DNA from: Tridacna crocea
Lineage: Eukaryota; Mollusca; Bivalvia; Cardiida; Cardiidae
Direction of reading: 5' to 3'
Assembly (NCBI GenBank): GCA_943736015.1
Contig: OX031058.1
Location: forward strand, 14,223,001-14,287,000
Length of the DNA: 64,000 bases
How positions within the stretch are numbered: position 1 is the stretch's first letter; every line of letters starts with the position of its first letter. Below are positions 32,588 to 45,000 of this stretch, piece by piece. The notes under the pieces were generated by a model that was not told the origin of the DNA, searched no databases, and saw only the letters and a program-made list of their open reading frames with translations. The translations under genes were made by a program, and so were the position numbers.

Positions 32588-32722
32588 ATAGAGGATAATC
32601 AACTGGTGGTGTTTCATCATACTAGAAATCTGGTTACGTGCATTTTCTCCTTTTCCTACAATGTTTTTCAAAGGCTTCTCTCTTAGGGTCGTTAAAAGTC
32701 GGGATTGTGTGGTAAAGAGTTA
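32588..32722 (+). repeat. Junction of a fold-back fragment and a TTAA-HP right half
   Basis: AGAGGATAATCAACTGGT (as at 10942) is followed by GCATTTTCTCCTTTTCCTAC and GGTAAAGAGTTA, the right half of a MITE. Confidence 0.6.
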
Positions 32723-32929
32723 GACAGAGATGCTTCAGCCTCAGCCGTCATACGTGCGAGTCCTGTTCTGGCAAAAGTGGGCTTAGTGCATCTCTGTGGT
32801 ACATAACACCAAGCAAGCTGTCACATGATCATGGATCCATAGAGTCTATTTTCGTCTAACAAATGACTGAATCATGAGTGATTGGTTATTTCCGTTTATT
32901 TATTGTCACCACTGGTTGCCCATCTGAGC

Positions 32930-33180
32930 GACGCCCCCGAAGATAGTTAGTTGTTACGGGGGATAGTGCAAGGATACAGGTCGAAAACTACAGTCTGTGA
33001 GCTTCGCCTGGTTCTTTAATGTGCTCGGCACCGTCACACAGGACCTCGGTTTAATGTCTCATTTGAAAGACTATTATAAAGTTTAGTTGGCCAGCCGAGG
33101 ATTCGAACCCACAACCTGTAGTGACCCGAAACATTGTGTTCACGAGTCCTACACTTTACCTACTGAGCTACATGTTTATC
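32930..33180 (-). mobile_element. tRNA-derived SINE
   Basis: The minus strand reads TGTAGCTCAGTAGGTAAAG (box A) and GGGTTCGAATCC (box B). The body contains the complement of CACACAGGACCTCGGTTTAA and AAATGAGACATTAAACC, features I recall from mollusc SINEs. Confidence 0.7.
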
Positions 33181-33344
33181 AGCTGGTTGAATCATGAGTT
33201 ATGTAAACTGCCCCCTAGATTTGTAAAAAACTGACCAGTAGCCAAAAAGTCTTGGCCAAGGTCCTTACACATGCATTAATGAAAGGGGGATAATTATGTT
33301 TGCAACAACAGTCAACATTCATTGATATGAAACTCTTTTTTAGC

Positions 33345-34230
33345 TCTACTAGCTGAAAGCCAGCAGAGCTTATGTCATGGCCGGGTTTCCGTCGTCCGTC
33401 TGTACGTCCGTTAGTCTTTTTCTTGTTTACGCGATAAAGTCTGCATTTGTTGTCAGATTTTCGTGAAACTTGCACAGATTGTTTATCTTATCAATAGCTT
33501 CAACCCTATTGATTTTGAAAAAAATCCAACAAACAATATGGGAAAAGTAGCCATTTCAAGTTGAAAATTTCAAATTCTTGTTTACACGATTAAGTCTGCA
33601 TTTCTCATCAGATTTTCATGAAACTTGCACAGTTTGTTCATCTGATCAATAGCTACATCCCTATTGATTTTGAAAAAAATCCAGCAAATAATATGGGAAA
33701 AGTAGCCATTTCCAGTTGAAAATTTCCAATTCTTGTTTACGCAATTAAGTCTGCATTTATTGCTATATTTAAGTGAAACTTGCACAGTTTGTTTATCTCA
33801 TCAATAGCTTCAATCCTATCGATTTTGAAAAAAATCCAACAAACAGTATTGGAAAAGTAGCCATTTCAAGTTGAAAATTTCAAATTTTTGTTTGACACGA
33901 TAAAGTCTGCATTTCATGTCAGATTTTCATGAAAATCACACAGTTGGTTTATCACATCGGTAGCTTCAACGCTATTGATTTCGAAAAAAATCCAATAAAC
34001 AATATGGGAAAAGTAGCCATCTCAATTTGAAAATTTCAAATTCTTGCTTATGGGATAAAATGTGCATTTCTAATCAGATTTTTGTGAAACTTGCAGTTTG
34101 TTTATCTCGTCAATAGCTTTAACTCTATGGATTTTGAAAAAAATCCAACAAACAGTATGGGAAAAGTAGCCATTTCAAGTTGACTGCCAGTAGTGCATAA
34201 TCAGGCCCTTCAGGGCCTTCTAGTTTTTCC
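33345..34230 (+). repeat. Mollusc-type repeat headed TAGCTCTACTAGC with five about 156-bp units
   Basis: CTCTACTAGCTGAAAGCCAG head, CCGTCGTCCGTCTGTACGTC, then units starting near 33418, 33574, 33732, 33886 and 34042. They share TCTTGTTTACGCGATAAAGT, GATTTTCGTGAAACTTGCAC and GGGAAAAGTAGCCATTTCAA. It ends with TCAGGCCCTTCAGGGCCTTC. Confidence 0.8.
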
Positions 34231-34262
34231 AAGTCTTACTTATGTAATGTGTATTCTGTGAC

Positions 34263-35224
34263 ATTTCATGTCATTTTGCCCACATTTGATTTGTTATGTG
34301 CAATTTTTTACCAATAATAACTGGCTTGCAATATGCAAAAAGGGGCTGCTATGGTCTGAAACATGCAGAAAGTGGCATTCAGACATTTGCGTAAATTGTC
34401 ATCGCGGATCAGCCTGTGCAGTTGGTGCAGGCTAATAAAAAACAACACTTTTCGTTGTTGTAAAGTACTGTCTCTGATCAGCCTGCGCGGACTGCGCAGC
34501 TGATCCATTATGGCACTTTACACAAATTTCCAAATGCCCCTTTTTTATGTGTTGCAGACCATATGGCTTACAACACGCGAAAAGGGACATTCGGACATCT
34601 GTAAAATGTCGTCTCGGATCAGCCTGCGCAGACTTTACGACTACATTTGATTTTGCGATACAGTAGAATTGCGCAAAACAGAAAAATACATAAAAAGCGG
34701 ATAGTGTCGTCTCAGATTAGCCTGCGCGAACTGCGCAGGCTGATCCGAGACGAAACTTTACGCAGATGTCTGAATGCCTCTTTTCATGTGTTGCAGATCA
34801 TATGTAAGATTATGTCATCTGATGAAAATCTAATTAGCACAAGGAATACACTTGAAATTTTCAATAACCCCTATCCGGCTAAAACAATTACATGACAGTT
34901 TGAAGCCGACAGTATAAACTGGAATCCCATTTCAATTTTTTCAAAAAAATAGATATCTTCCTACTGGACAGTGTTGATTCAAGATCTGATCTTGTTATCT
35001 ACACTGTCTGCAAAAGATCAACGAGTTCCGCTCAGCAGCTTTATGCTTAAAACCTAAGTAGGAAATTGATAACCAATAATGAAATATAATATATGTAAAT
35101 TAACCTCTAACTAGGTCAATAAAGAAACAAGAATACACACATAAAACACAGACAAACAAGTTCAGAACAAAAAACAATTGCACACATCTCATCTTTTATT
35201 TCAAAGTCAGTATTATACAAGGAT
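34263..35224 (+). repeat. Segmental duplication block X, copy 2
   Basis: Same order as 16296-17301 with GATCAGCC elements at 34363-34555 and 34569-34803. After ACAAGGATA it continues into AATTTGTTGAAGTC, whereas copy 1 continues into block Y. Confidence 0.83.
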
Positions 35225-35429
35225 AAATTTGTTGAAGTCATATCAAATTCATGAAATATGATTATATCAAACTGTGAGGATATATCTCCCAGATTAAATT
35301 TGCATATTTGGCAGAAATGTGGTTTATGCTGCTTTCAACAATATTTAAGTCATACATGTATTACAATGACGGCTCAATTATTCTTGTATGTCCAAGTTTA
35401 CATCAGTGTTAGGCACACTTTCTAGTCCA

Positions 35430-35601
35430 ATGACACTTTCATGGAAAATCCAGCATTTTACCATACATTTTCTCCTTTTCCGTCAGTCAATGTTTTGTAC
35501 TCAAATAAAGACAAGTATTGAGCCATCTTTGACTTGGAAATGCCTGCAAATGTTTAAAATTTAGAGAATAGATATTTTTTTGTTGTGTGGTAAAGAGTTA
35601 A
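35430..35601 (-). repeat. TTAA-HP MITE, degenerate
   Basis: ATCCAGCATTTTACC and CATTTTCTCCTTTTCC then GTTGTGTGGTAAAGAGTTAA. Confidence 0.55.
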
Positions 35602-35614
35602 GTGAGAACCAAAC

Positions 35615-35751
35615 ACATTACGAGCAATTTCTCCTTTTCCCACAGTGTTTTCAAAAGACTTGTACTGCAGACACGTCCTTTTCCCACAATGTTTTCAAAA
35701 GGCTTTTTCCTCAGGGGTGTCAAAAGTTGCCATTGTGTTGAAAAGGGTTAA
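35615..35751 (+). repeat. Chimeric TTAA-HP remnant, class 2 right arm followed by class 1 right half
   Basis: TTACGAGCAATTTCTCC... then GACTTGTACTGCAGACACGT (class 2) runs directly into CCTTTTCCCACAATGTTTTC and GGCTTTTTCCTCAGG (class 1). Confidence 0.55.
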
Positions 35752-36417
35752 GAGAGCATGACTCTTTTCAAATCTTTCTCTAGCCATGATCAGTATTACT
35801 TAATAATTCATTGATCAATTAACCTTTTCCGTAATTCAAAGATATTTAACTTAAATGAGATGTACAGACCCTCACATTATCTATCATGTAGCATATCTAA
35901 AATAAAATACAGTTAACCATTTACCACAATCAAAATTTTCCAATACAATGAGAACACCTTGGTAAAAGATAAACATGAGCTTCGCAAAGCGGAGCTGATA
36001 TGCCCAAAGGAACTTGTCAGTGAAATTGGGTTAAAATCTAAAATGCCTGCAGGTAATGAAAACTGTAGGAGTTGTGCCCATATGCAAATACTACTACCCT
36101 TTGGGCGAATAAAAATTTTTGTTAATCAGGGTCAGTACATAAATAAGGAGTAAATATTGTTAAAATTTGACAAATTGCTTGTTTTGAGCAATTTTTCCTA
36201 GTAGCAACTATTTCAAGCATTCAGCTACCAGATGAAGACAGTCCTCTGCAGGTTGTAATGCTTGTAACAAAAAAGAATGGTATGAATAACCGTTTTCTCA
36301 ATAGGACATAAAACAATGAGAAAGAGGTTGATACACAATATTAAATTTTTCTCTTTTACAAGGAAAACCTTGTGGCTTCTTCCTTTTTTTTCAATAACTA
36401 TTTTCTATTGGTATTAC
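35752..36417. other. No recognisable feature
   Basis: Includes an unrecognised 64-codon frame (35959-36153) without splice or homology cues. Confidence 0.35.
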
Positions 36418-37205
36418 AACAAGAGGACCATGATGGCCCTGTATCGCTCCACTGGCTTTTTAACCCTTTACTACACAAATTAAAGTATTCATGAAAAATA
36501 GGGCCTTCGAAAACAGTGAACACTGTCAGGCACTACAAGTAGGTTAATTCAGTGGCATGAAAGGTAAAGTTCTAGGGGAAAAAAATAAATGAAAGAAACC
36601 TTACTATGAATTTATTATTCCAACTCATGTGAGCATATCTATTAGCATCGAAATGAATCACTCTCCCTGAAACAGAGTATTTTCTTTCAAAAAACATAAT
36701 ATCTAGCACCAAGCATAGATCACTGCAGTTTGATAATCAAGGGAGGTAAATAGTAATAAACGTTATCCTTTAAAAAAAAAGTTATTTCCATTGATTAATG
36801 TCTAAATTGAAGTAACTATATTTTGAAGCCCACGAACTTGTGATCCCTGGAATGGAGCAAATTTTGACCCCAGGCCTATAATATGAAGACAATTGTTAAA
36901 GTCTATTAGATATAGCTACATGCCAAATTCAGTAGCCCTGGGCCTTTTGGTTTCAGAGAAGATTTTTGAAAATTTTATTTCAGTTTTGTTGCCATGGCAA
37001 CCAGAATTTTTGAAGGAATCATAGTCTTTCAAGTAATTCTGAAGAGGACCATGGCAGGATCATTTCTGTGAAGTTTCATCAAATTTGGATGGGTAGTTTC
37101 AGAGAAGATGTTTGAAATAAAAGTTAACGCACAGACAGACGCACGCACAGACGATTGGACAGGCAGATGCTCCACGGACATCGGGCCATGATATAAGAAC
37201 TAAAA
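36418..37205 (+). repeat. Mollusc-type repeat, AACAAGAGGACCATGATGG head to GACAGACGCACGCACAGACG tail
   Basis: The head matches a common bivalve repeat I recall. The body has GTGATCCCTGGAATGGAGC, CCAAATTCAGTAGCCC and TTTGTTGCCATGGCAACC. The tail has CAGACAGACGCACGC then ACGGACATCGGGCCATGATA. A short TTAA-HP-like fragment lies at 36462-36500. Confidence 0.65.
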
Positions 37206-37850
37206 ACTGATAATGTGCAATTGTATTTAAAAAGATGCTGTTGCAAAAATGGCCCAGGTAAAACATGGAAAACAGTTTTGTGTGCACAGGAGGCAAACAA
37301 AATTTCAACCTTGTGACTTTATTTTAGGTTTTCCCTAACAATATGCATACAGTACTGTTATTTATGTTCTTATATATCTCCTGAAACTTTTGTTTAACTA
37401 TTTTTAAGCCTTACTTTAAGTCTTTTGTCCAACAATTTTCATTAAAAGAGAACAAGGGGCTTCAATGCACTCAAAAGTGATCTTCTCAAGGTCATAAAGG
37501 CATTGATTTGTCCCAAGATGGGTTATCAAGTTACACTCCATTGGTAAGTTTGAACAATCTTTTCCAAAATTCATGATCTTTAAAGAATTTTTGTTCAAAC
37601 TGATTTTTTTTCCAAAAATTCAAATTCAATCTTCATGATCTTCAATTCCAACAACTGTGCAACAATTATAATGCCCTTCAATATCAATTGATTAATACAA
37701 ATATATAAGTATTTGGAAAAAGGTTGTACAGAGATATAGGAAGAACAATCAAGCCTCAGATCCATGCATGGAAGCTCAAAATCTTGTTGTTTTGTTACTT
37801 TCCAATCAAATTCTATTTTCTTGCCAAATAAAATGATAAGATCCACTACC
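37206..37850. other. No recognisable feature
   Basis: AT-rich spacer downstream of PSME4; I see no recurring repeat. Confidence 0.35.
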
Positions 37851-37852
37851 TA

Positions 37853-37990
37853 ACATATTACCAGACAACCCAGAGTTTTTACAATCCGGATAAAGACAGT
37901 TTTTAAAAACAACAAGTTAAAAAGGAGAAATGCGAGTAACCATCATTTTCCATATTTCCAACATTGTATTCTACTCTTTCAAAGACATAT
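37853..37990 (-). repeat. TTAA-HP remnant, degenerate
   Basis: ATATTACCAGACAACCC, AAAAAGGAGAAATGCGAGTAACC and GTATTCTACTCTTTCAAAGAC. Confidence 0.45.
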
Positions 37991-37999
37991 GACATACAT

Positions 38000-38250
38000 G
38001 TGGTCACCTGTAATACAAGCCATGCTCTGGGAAAAGGGGGCTTGATGCTTCTGCAAAAAGCCTCGGCCCAGGTCTGCCTGGGCAGTCCTCGCTAGCTGTC
38101 CTCGACCGAAACTTTTCACAACTGGTCAATTTTCTGTATGTCCAGGGACCAGTCTACTTCAAGGTTAGATGGTTGTTAAACATAGTAGCTATTTTTCATC
38201 CGTATTCATGTGATGGCTTGCATGATATCATGCATTACAAAGAGGTATTA
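38000..38250 (+). repeat. Dispersed repeat D (AGCCATGCTCTGG to GCATGATATCATGC)
   Basis: GGTCTGCCTGGGCAGTCC, ACTGGTCAATTTTCTGTATG, AGGGACCAGTCTACTTC. Diverged copies lie at 53757-53965 and around 57318-57770. Confidence 0.5.
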
Positions 38251-38319
38251 ACCCTTTACCACACAACAAAATTTTAGACCAGTCCAATTAAAAGCATTTC
38301 AGTTTCAATGTGGCTCATT
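38248..38319 (+). repeat. TTAA-HP left-end fragment
   Basis: TTAACCCTTTACCACACAAC, ATTTTAGACCAGTCC, then lost. Confidence 0.6.
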
Positions 38320-38549
38320 TTAACTCTTTGCCACACAATCCAGACTTTAAACGACCCTGAAAGGGTAAGCTTTTGAAAACATTGTGGGAAAAGGAGAAAA
38401 TGCTGTTAAACCATCATTTTCTCCTTTTCCCACAACGTTTTCTACCTTCCCGAAATCAATTTCAATTTTTTGGTTCACATTCATTTTGTTGTCTGCAAAT
38501 GCTTTCAATTTGGACTAGTCCAAAATTTTGTTGTTTGGTGCAGGGTTAA
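38320..38549 (-). mobile_element. TTAA-HP MITE, full length
   Basis: TTAACTCTTTGCCACACAAT to GGTGCAGGGTTAA; apex GCTGTTAAACCATC is slightly broken. Confidence 0.83.
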
Positions 38550-38693
38550 ATGGCTTTTCTTTGAAAGGGTAAAAAACATTGTGGGAAAAGGAGAAAATGC
38601 TGGTAACCAGCATTTTCTCCTTTTCCCTCTATGTTTTCAAAAGCTTTCTTTTACATGGGTGTCAAAAGTTGTCTTTGTGTGTTAAGGGGTTAA
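38546..38693 (+). mobile_element. TTAA-HP MITE, left part missing, chained
   Basis: Begins at the previous TTAA, enters at CTTTGAAAGGGTAAAAAAC, perfect apex GCTGGTAACCAGC, ends GTTAAGGGGTTAA. Confidence 0.78.
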
Positions 38694-38930
38694 GCCCCCT
38701 TTTGCCAGAGCATGGCTCGTATTTTCTGTAAATGCATGTAATATGAATAAGTCTAAATAATTTTTTTCTGCCTGATAAAGACCTAAGCACCAGAACACTG
38801 AAAAAATGATTTAACACATTGAAGTTTGCTCATTACCAGCAACTTCACAATCTCTGGAACATTCTGGTTCAGGTTTTCGCACTATAGTCTATGCAGATTA
38901 TCCTTTTGATTAAAAACTATTTTTCTGGTT

Positions 38931-39065
38931 CTAGGCATAATAATTAGGCGACACTAACAAATCTGTCAAAATAACCAGCTGATCGTCTGTAAATCTCAGC
39001 TTGTGGTCATGCCAGTTATCATGATGGGTCCTGCGGAAATTGGACAAAGTCTTCTTCACTGTCAT
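38931..39065 (-). CDS. PSME4: PSME4 terminal exon with C-terminal YYA
   Basis: [17 protein letters not shown] is identical to human; ends [12 protein letters not shown] then TAG (38931-38933). No AATAAA on the minus strand in the first 230 bp downstream, so the 3' UTR end is not placed. Confidence 0.97.
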   Translation of the reverse strand: MTVKKTLSNFRRTHHDNWHDHKLRFTDDQLVILTDLLVSPNYYA

Positions 39066-42000
39066 CTGCGAAAAAAATGTAACAAAAATGAAATAACTTC
39101 AGCCATGTCCATCTAAAATACTTTCATGAAAGAGATAAAAAAGAGCCATGAATAACCCTGACAAATCATGAGTATAGTGGTCACAATGCCTCTCTCCATA
39201 AAACATTATTCTTTCTAAACTGGACGCTAAATATATTGGAATTTATAGTGCAAAAGTTTTCCTGGTTGGAAGAATTGCAGTCAAACTTGGGTTCAAACTA
39301 TAGGGAAAAAAGAGGAAAAAATACAGACAGAGTGACAGATGGATGTGGATGTACAGACAGATAGATGAACTAGTTCCAGTATAATTCCCCCCTCTCCTCA
39401 ACCCCACCAAGTTAACTGTGACTGAAATACCAATAACCACCAAATTTAACAGTAACTCACAAAAAGGAACTTTAACTATACACAATGCAGATCCCTGCTT
39501 AATTCTAAGCTGTTTAAGATATTTTGATTTGAACTACCATAGACACTAAGTTTGACTCATTACCAGATGACAAAATTAAAGACTCTTCCATGCTAACATC
39601 ATTTTCAAATGACAAGTTATATAAATCTCAAATGATGGGACTGGTCCCCAAAGGTTGCAAAACATGCGGGAAAATTATGAATATGCTGGTCACTTCCATC
39701 TTCTCCTTTTCCAAACAATGTTTTCAAGAATTCTTCCTGAGTATCATTGACCCATTACCACACAATCCCTACTTTTGACGCCCCCGAGAAAGAAGCCTTT
39801 TGAAAACACTGTAGGAAAAGGAGAAAATGCTGGTAACCAGCATTTTCTCCTTTTCCCACAGTGTTTTTTACCCTTCCCAGAACAAATTTCAATTTTTCAG
39901 TCACCTTTATTTTATCGTCTGCAAATGCTTTCAATTTGGACCAGTTTAAAATTTTATTGTGTGGTAAAGAGTTAAAAACTTCCATTTACATATTTGATAT
40001 ACTACGCCATGCATAATTATTACCTGAATGGGTTGAGGATCATTAACATGATTACTGAGTGTCATCAGAATCTGTGGCATCCAATCTGGTACATGATAAG
40101 GGTAGGCCTGAACATAGGCACTGAGGCCTAATACTCCAGCATGACGTTGGATGATCTTTTCTATAGGAATGACATCAGTCTTGTTCTGTTTCTTCACTTT
40201 GGTTCGCCCAAGTTTCTCAAAATGCTCCTGAAAATAAGAAACAATCTTTCTTTTTTTCTGACAAAGAGATAAGAAGCAAGTGGCTGACCCCTAGTATTTC
40301 AGCACTTTCTAACCCACAGACACTTTAAGTAAATGGAATCAACAGTTCAACACTATGAAAAGTCTAAAATGAGGTAACTGAAACGCTGTTTTTGGCCAGT
40401 CTATCTAAATTTATAAAATACTGTAAATCAAAGATCCAACAGCAAGTGTTAGGTCTCATCTAGATCTGCACTGATTCTGAAATTGTGCTCTGCATTTCAA
40501 TGGATAATCTATTGACAGCATAAAATAACATGGTCGAAGTTTTCACTAAACAACATGGCCAAAGTTTTCACTATCATCCAAGCCTACATTTTCCTAAGTT
40601 ATTTGTTACATAGGGGGGTATATCTACAGACAGCCATTAACCCTTTCCTAAACAATCCCTGGTTTTTACGACCCCCAGATAGAAATGTTCTGAAAACATT
40701 ATTGGAAAAGGAGAAAATGCTGGTAACCAGCATTTTCTCCTTTTCCCATAATGTTTTCTACCCAATCAAGAACAAATCTCAATTTTCAGTCACAGTAATT
40801 TTGTTGTCTGCAAATGCTTTCAATTTGGACTAGTGTACAAGTTTGTCCTTTGGTAAAGAGTTGAGTTACGGGATAACAAAAAAATATACCATAAATGAAG
40901 TGAATAAAACACATTTTTCGTTCTCTATATTGGAACAATCAAGCTTTCAAATATTGCATATTTCAAAAATTCAGACAGAGTTATTATTCTTATATTTCAT
41001 TCAAATGCCCGTTCAAAACACTATAAACAATCCTTCATTGTCTACCAAATTGTCCCAAACTGTAACAGCTCTGGGGGGTGGGGGGGAGGCTTTTGGAAAC
41101 ATTCTGGAAAAAGAAAAGAGAAAATGTAACCAGAATTTTCTCCTTTTCCCACAATGTTTTCTGCTCTTCCATCAACAAATACCACCATATAAGCCACATG
41201 AAATTTGCCATATGTAAAATTGTGCTGTCTGGTAAGGTTACTTACAAGCATGTCCTTATCCATCTCAAGATAACCGCACTGCAGTAACCCACTCAGCGTA
41301 ATTGAAGCCATATCACGAACCTGAAAAACCATGGGAAATAAAGTACTCTACAGTCTAACCTGAAATCGTCATTATTTCAAGCTTAGGAGGACGATCAAAT
41401 GTGTTTAACTCATTACCAAAGGACAATATTTTAGGCTTGTCCAAATCGAAAGCATTTGCAGACGACAAAATAAAAGTGACTGAAAATTTGAAATTTGTTT
41501 TGTGAAGGGTACAAAACATTGTGGGAAAAGGAGAAAATGCTGGTTACCAGCATTTTCTCCTTTTCCCGCAATGTTTTCTAAAGGCTTCTTTCTCGGTGGC
41601 GTCAAAAGTAGGGATTGTGTGGTAATGGGTTAATCCTTGATACTTTTAATGACCTTGATCAAGAACGTTTTTGAAAGCATAGTGGGGGAAAAGGAGAAAA
41701 TGCTGGTAACTTGCATTTTCTCCTTTTCCCTCAATGTTTTCTAGCCCTATACAGAAAAATTCTTAATTTGAGCCACATTTAATTTTCTATCTCACAGTGC
41801 TATCAATAAGACAAGCCTAAAGTTTTCTCATCTAGTAAAGGATTAAACTGAACAAGAGCCTAGATCAATGAATAAATCAGAAATAACAACATGTTTTGAT
41901 TAAATGTATCCAAATGCTAATTAACCCTTTATCAAGTGACGAATTTTTTGACTCTATCAAATTGCAGCTTGAGCAGGTAATAGAACAAATGTAGCTCAAA

Positions 42001-45000
42001 TGAAAATTTCTGTCTTTGATAGGGTGAAAAACCCTGTGAGAAAAGGAGCTTGCTACACAGCTATTGCAGGGTGCATGTCGTCTACCCATGGTCAGTTTTT
42101 GTGCCATATTATTTTAGAATCAGACCATGCACCTCTAAATGAATTAATGGCTAGACATCAAAGCACTGTTTACCATACATACATGGAAGGGTGTAACACT
42201 ATATACAAGGGGTGAACAGAAAGAAAGTGGACCAGTGCCGGTATCGGAATATTGTTATAAAAAGCAACTTGGAGTGTTCACTATTTTTGAAAGTTACCTC
42301 CTCTGAGTTCTATGCTGGTAACCAGCATTTTCTCCTTTTCCCACAATGTTTTCTACCTTTCACAAATTAAGTCTGAAATTTTAAGTCACTTTTATTTTAT
42401 CGTCCGCAAAAGCTTTCGATTTGGACAAGTCTAAAATGCTGTCGTTTGGTAATGAGTTAATGGCACAGCGTGCAGCCATTCGAAAAGTTTCCTTCGTTTC
42501 CTATGAGAACTTCTCCTTCACAGGCTGTGTTCAAGACAGCACCTTGGGTTGGCCTAAGCTTTGAATCCTATATCAACCCTTCAGCCCATAATCCCAACTT
42601 TCAACAACCATAATGAAGAAGGCTCATGAAAACTTTGTTGGAAAAGGAGAAAATAGCAGTAAACAGCATTTCTCCTTTTCCCAAAATGTTTTCTACCCTA
42701 TCAATGACAAATTTTGTCATATGGGCCACCTATCATTTGATGTTTACAATTCCTTTCCATCTGGACCAGTCTAAAGTTTTGTCATTTTGTAAAGATTTAA
42801 TCAGGCACAGAACCAATCCATTATTTTGACAAAAATGTATACAGAAAACATACCTCCAGTTTTTCATCACAGATCAAATGGATCACAGTTTCTTTAATCC
42901 TTGTTTTGTACTCTGGTTTATGCAGAGTGAAGAAATTACAAAACACCATCACCTGAATGTATTCTAAAACAGCTGCTCTTGCATGCCATGAAGGGGAGCC
43001 AACAATCTGAAAATACCAATCAAATATAAAGCGAAATCATCCCAAGCATTTGGTTACCAAAAGTGGATACACACGCATAAATGATCAGCGTATCATAACT
43101 CTTTATCTGATAAAACAAAATGAAGACTAGTAAATATCAAAAGCATATGCAGTAGACATATCAAACATGGCTCAAAAGATCAGGATTGTCATAGACAGGG
43201 CAGAAAGTATTCGAATAAATTTTGAAATTGCTGATTATTAGCATTTTCTCCAATACAAACTTGGTTTTCAAGAGTCCTCTTCTTAAGAGATGCATGAAAA
43301 TCTAATAGATTGGTAAAAAGATAACATTCTACCTCATAATTCAGCTGGCTGTCAGACAAAATGGATTCTTTTTTTTATCCATAATTATGTGTTGACTTGC
43401 TGTAATACATCACCATAATGTATTTACTCTTTACCAAACGACAAAAAATTACACTGGTCCAAATTGAAAGGATTTGCAGACGACAAATTGAATGTAACTG
43501 AAATAATGGTTTTTGTTTTGAATGGGGAAGAAAGCATTGTGGGCAAAGGAGAAAACTCAGGTTACCAGCAATTTCTCATTTTCATAAAATACTTTCAAAA
43601 GGCTTCTTATACAGTGGTGTTAAAAGACATGATCGTGTGGTGAAGAGTTAAACCTATTTTGTCAGTGAATGGCGCATTATTAACCCTTTACTCAATAGAT
43701 ATTCATTTCTATGCATTGCTTGTTGGAGCCTTTGGAAAACATTATGATAAAAGGTGAAATTGCTCGTGACGAGCAATTTCACCTTTTGTCACAATGTTTT
43801 CTTTGCTATCACAAGGTGTCATACACACATCAGAAATTGCTCCATCCTTGCTGTTATTTAGGATCAATTAGAGATACCATAGAAATGCCTTATGGGGTAA
43901 AGGCTTAAAAGTAGCTAAAATGGTGGAACTTGTCAATGAAATGATCGAAAACATCATGGAAAAAGGGTACAAATACTTGTTACCAGTTCTTGTTCTTTTT
44001 CTCAACAATCTCCACTTTCAGGATCATAAAAACATAGAAACAAGTTTTAAAAAGAAAATAGAAAACAATGTATCATATAGATTATAAGCTTACAGTTTTG
44101 ATAGCAGCTAGAGCAACAGGTATGACCTCATTACATATAAGAGCCTGGGATAAATATCCAAGAGCTAAACTGCAATCTGACTTTAACTCCTCATCTTTAG
44201 ATTCACTTTGTAATGTGCAGATCTGAAAAATAAGGAAGGCACATTTGTATCGGAAACCTTATGATTTTTTACACGTCTTATAAAATTAAAGGAAGTTTGT
44301 CATGGACTTTATATTAGAATGCTGTTCTCAAAAAGAGAATTTGGGAAAGGATGTCCCCCTAGTCCCTGGAAATATTTGGGGCTAATCAAATATAAGCATT
44401 TAAATTTTAAGCATGTTGTTCTCATCTTAACTGGCAAACTATAAGAAAAAATCATTATTTACCCAAATGAGTTAAATTTTCAACTGGTGAACATTTTAAG
44501 TATATTATTATCTCCCCTCTCAAAAATTTAGAAAATAACCAAAAATTAAAAAAGGTAAAAGTTTCTTACAATAGGAAGCAACTGGAAGAATTCTGCTGAT
44601 GCTGAGTCAAATGTCCTGCCTATACAACTGGAAACACATTTCAGGACTAAAAAGAAGAGAAGAACACTTTGTATAAATATATTTCATGCCCTCTGGATGA
44701 TAACTATTTTTGCCTTGTAAATTAAGTATGTCTGTTTCATACCTCCTTCAGTATCCTTACACTTATATTGAAGTGGACTATGCATATTATATCCATTCTT
44801 TAACTGAATTCCTTTTACAAATATTTCACGTAAGAGTGTAAATCAGAAGCTGCTAACATAAAGTCAAAACAATGCTCAGAGATGAAGATAGGCTGGGTGG
44901 CTCAGTGGTTAGCCTTTCTGACTCATGGCCCAGAGGTTGTGGGTTCGGTGCCCTGTTGCTGCAAACTTTCTTTCCCACAATATTTTGCCTCTCACCTCTG

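Noticed and set aside
35959-36153. 64-codon frame (MVKDKHELRKAELICPK...)
   Set aside because: No recognisable domain, promoter, splice context or recurrence.
38546-38693. Palindromes as transcription terminators
   Set aside because: They resemble rho-independent hairpins but occur throughout introns of a transcribed eukaryotic gene on either strand.
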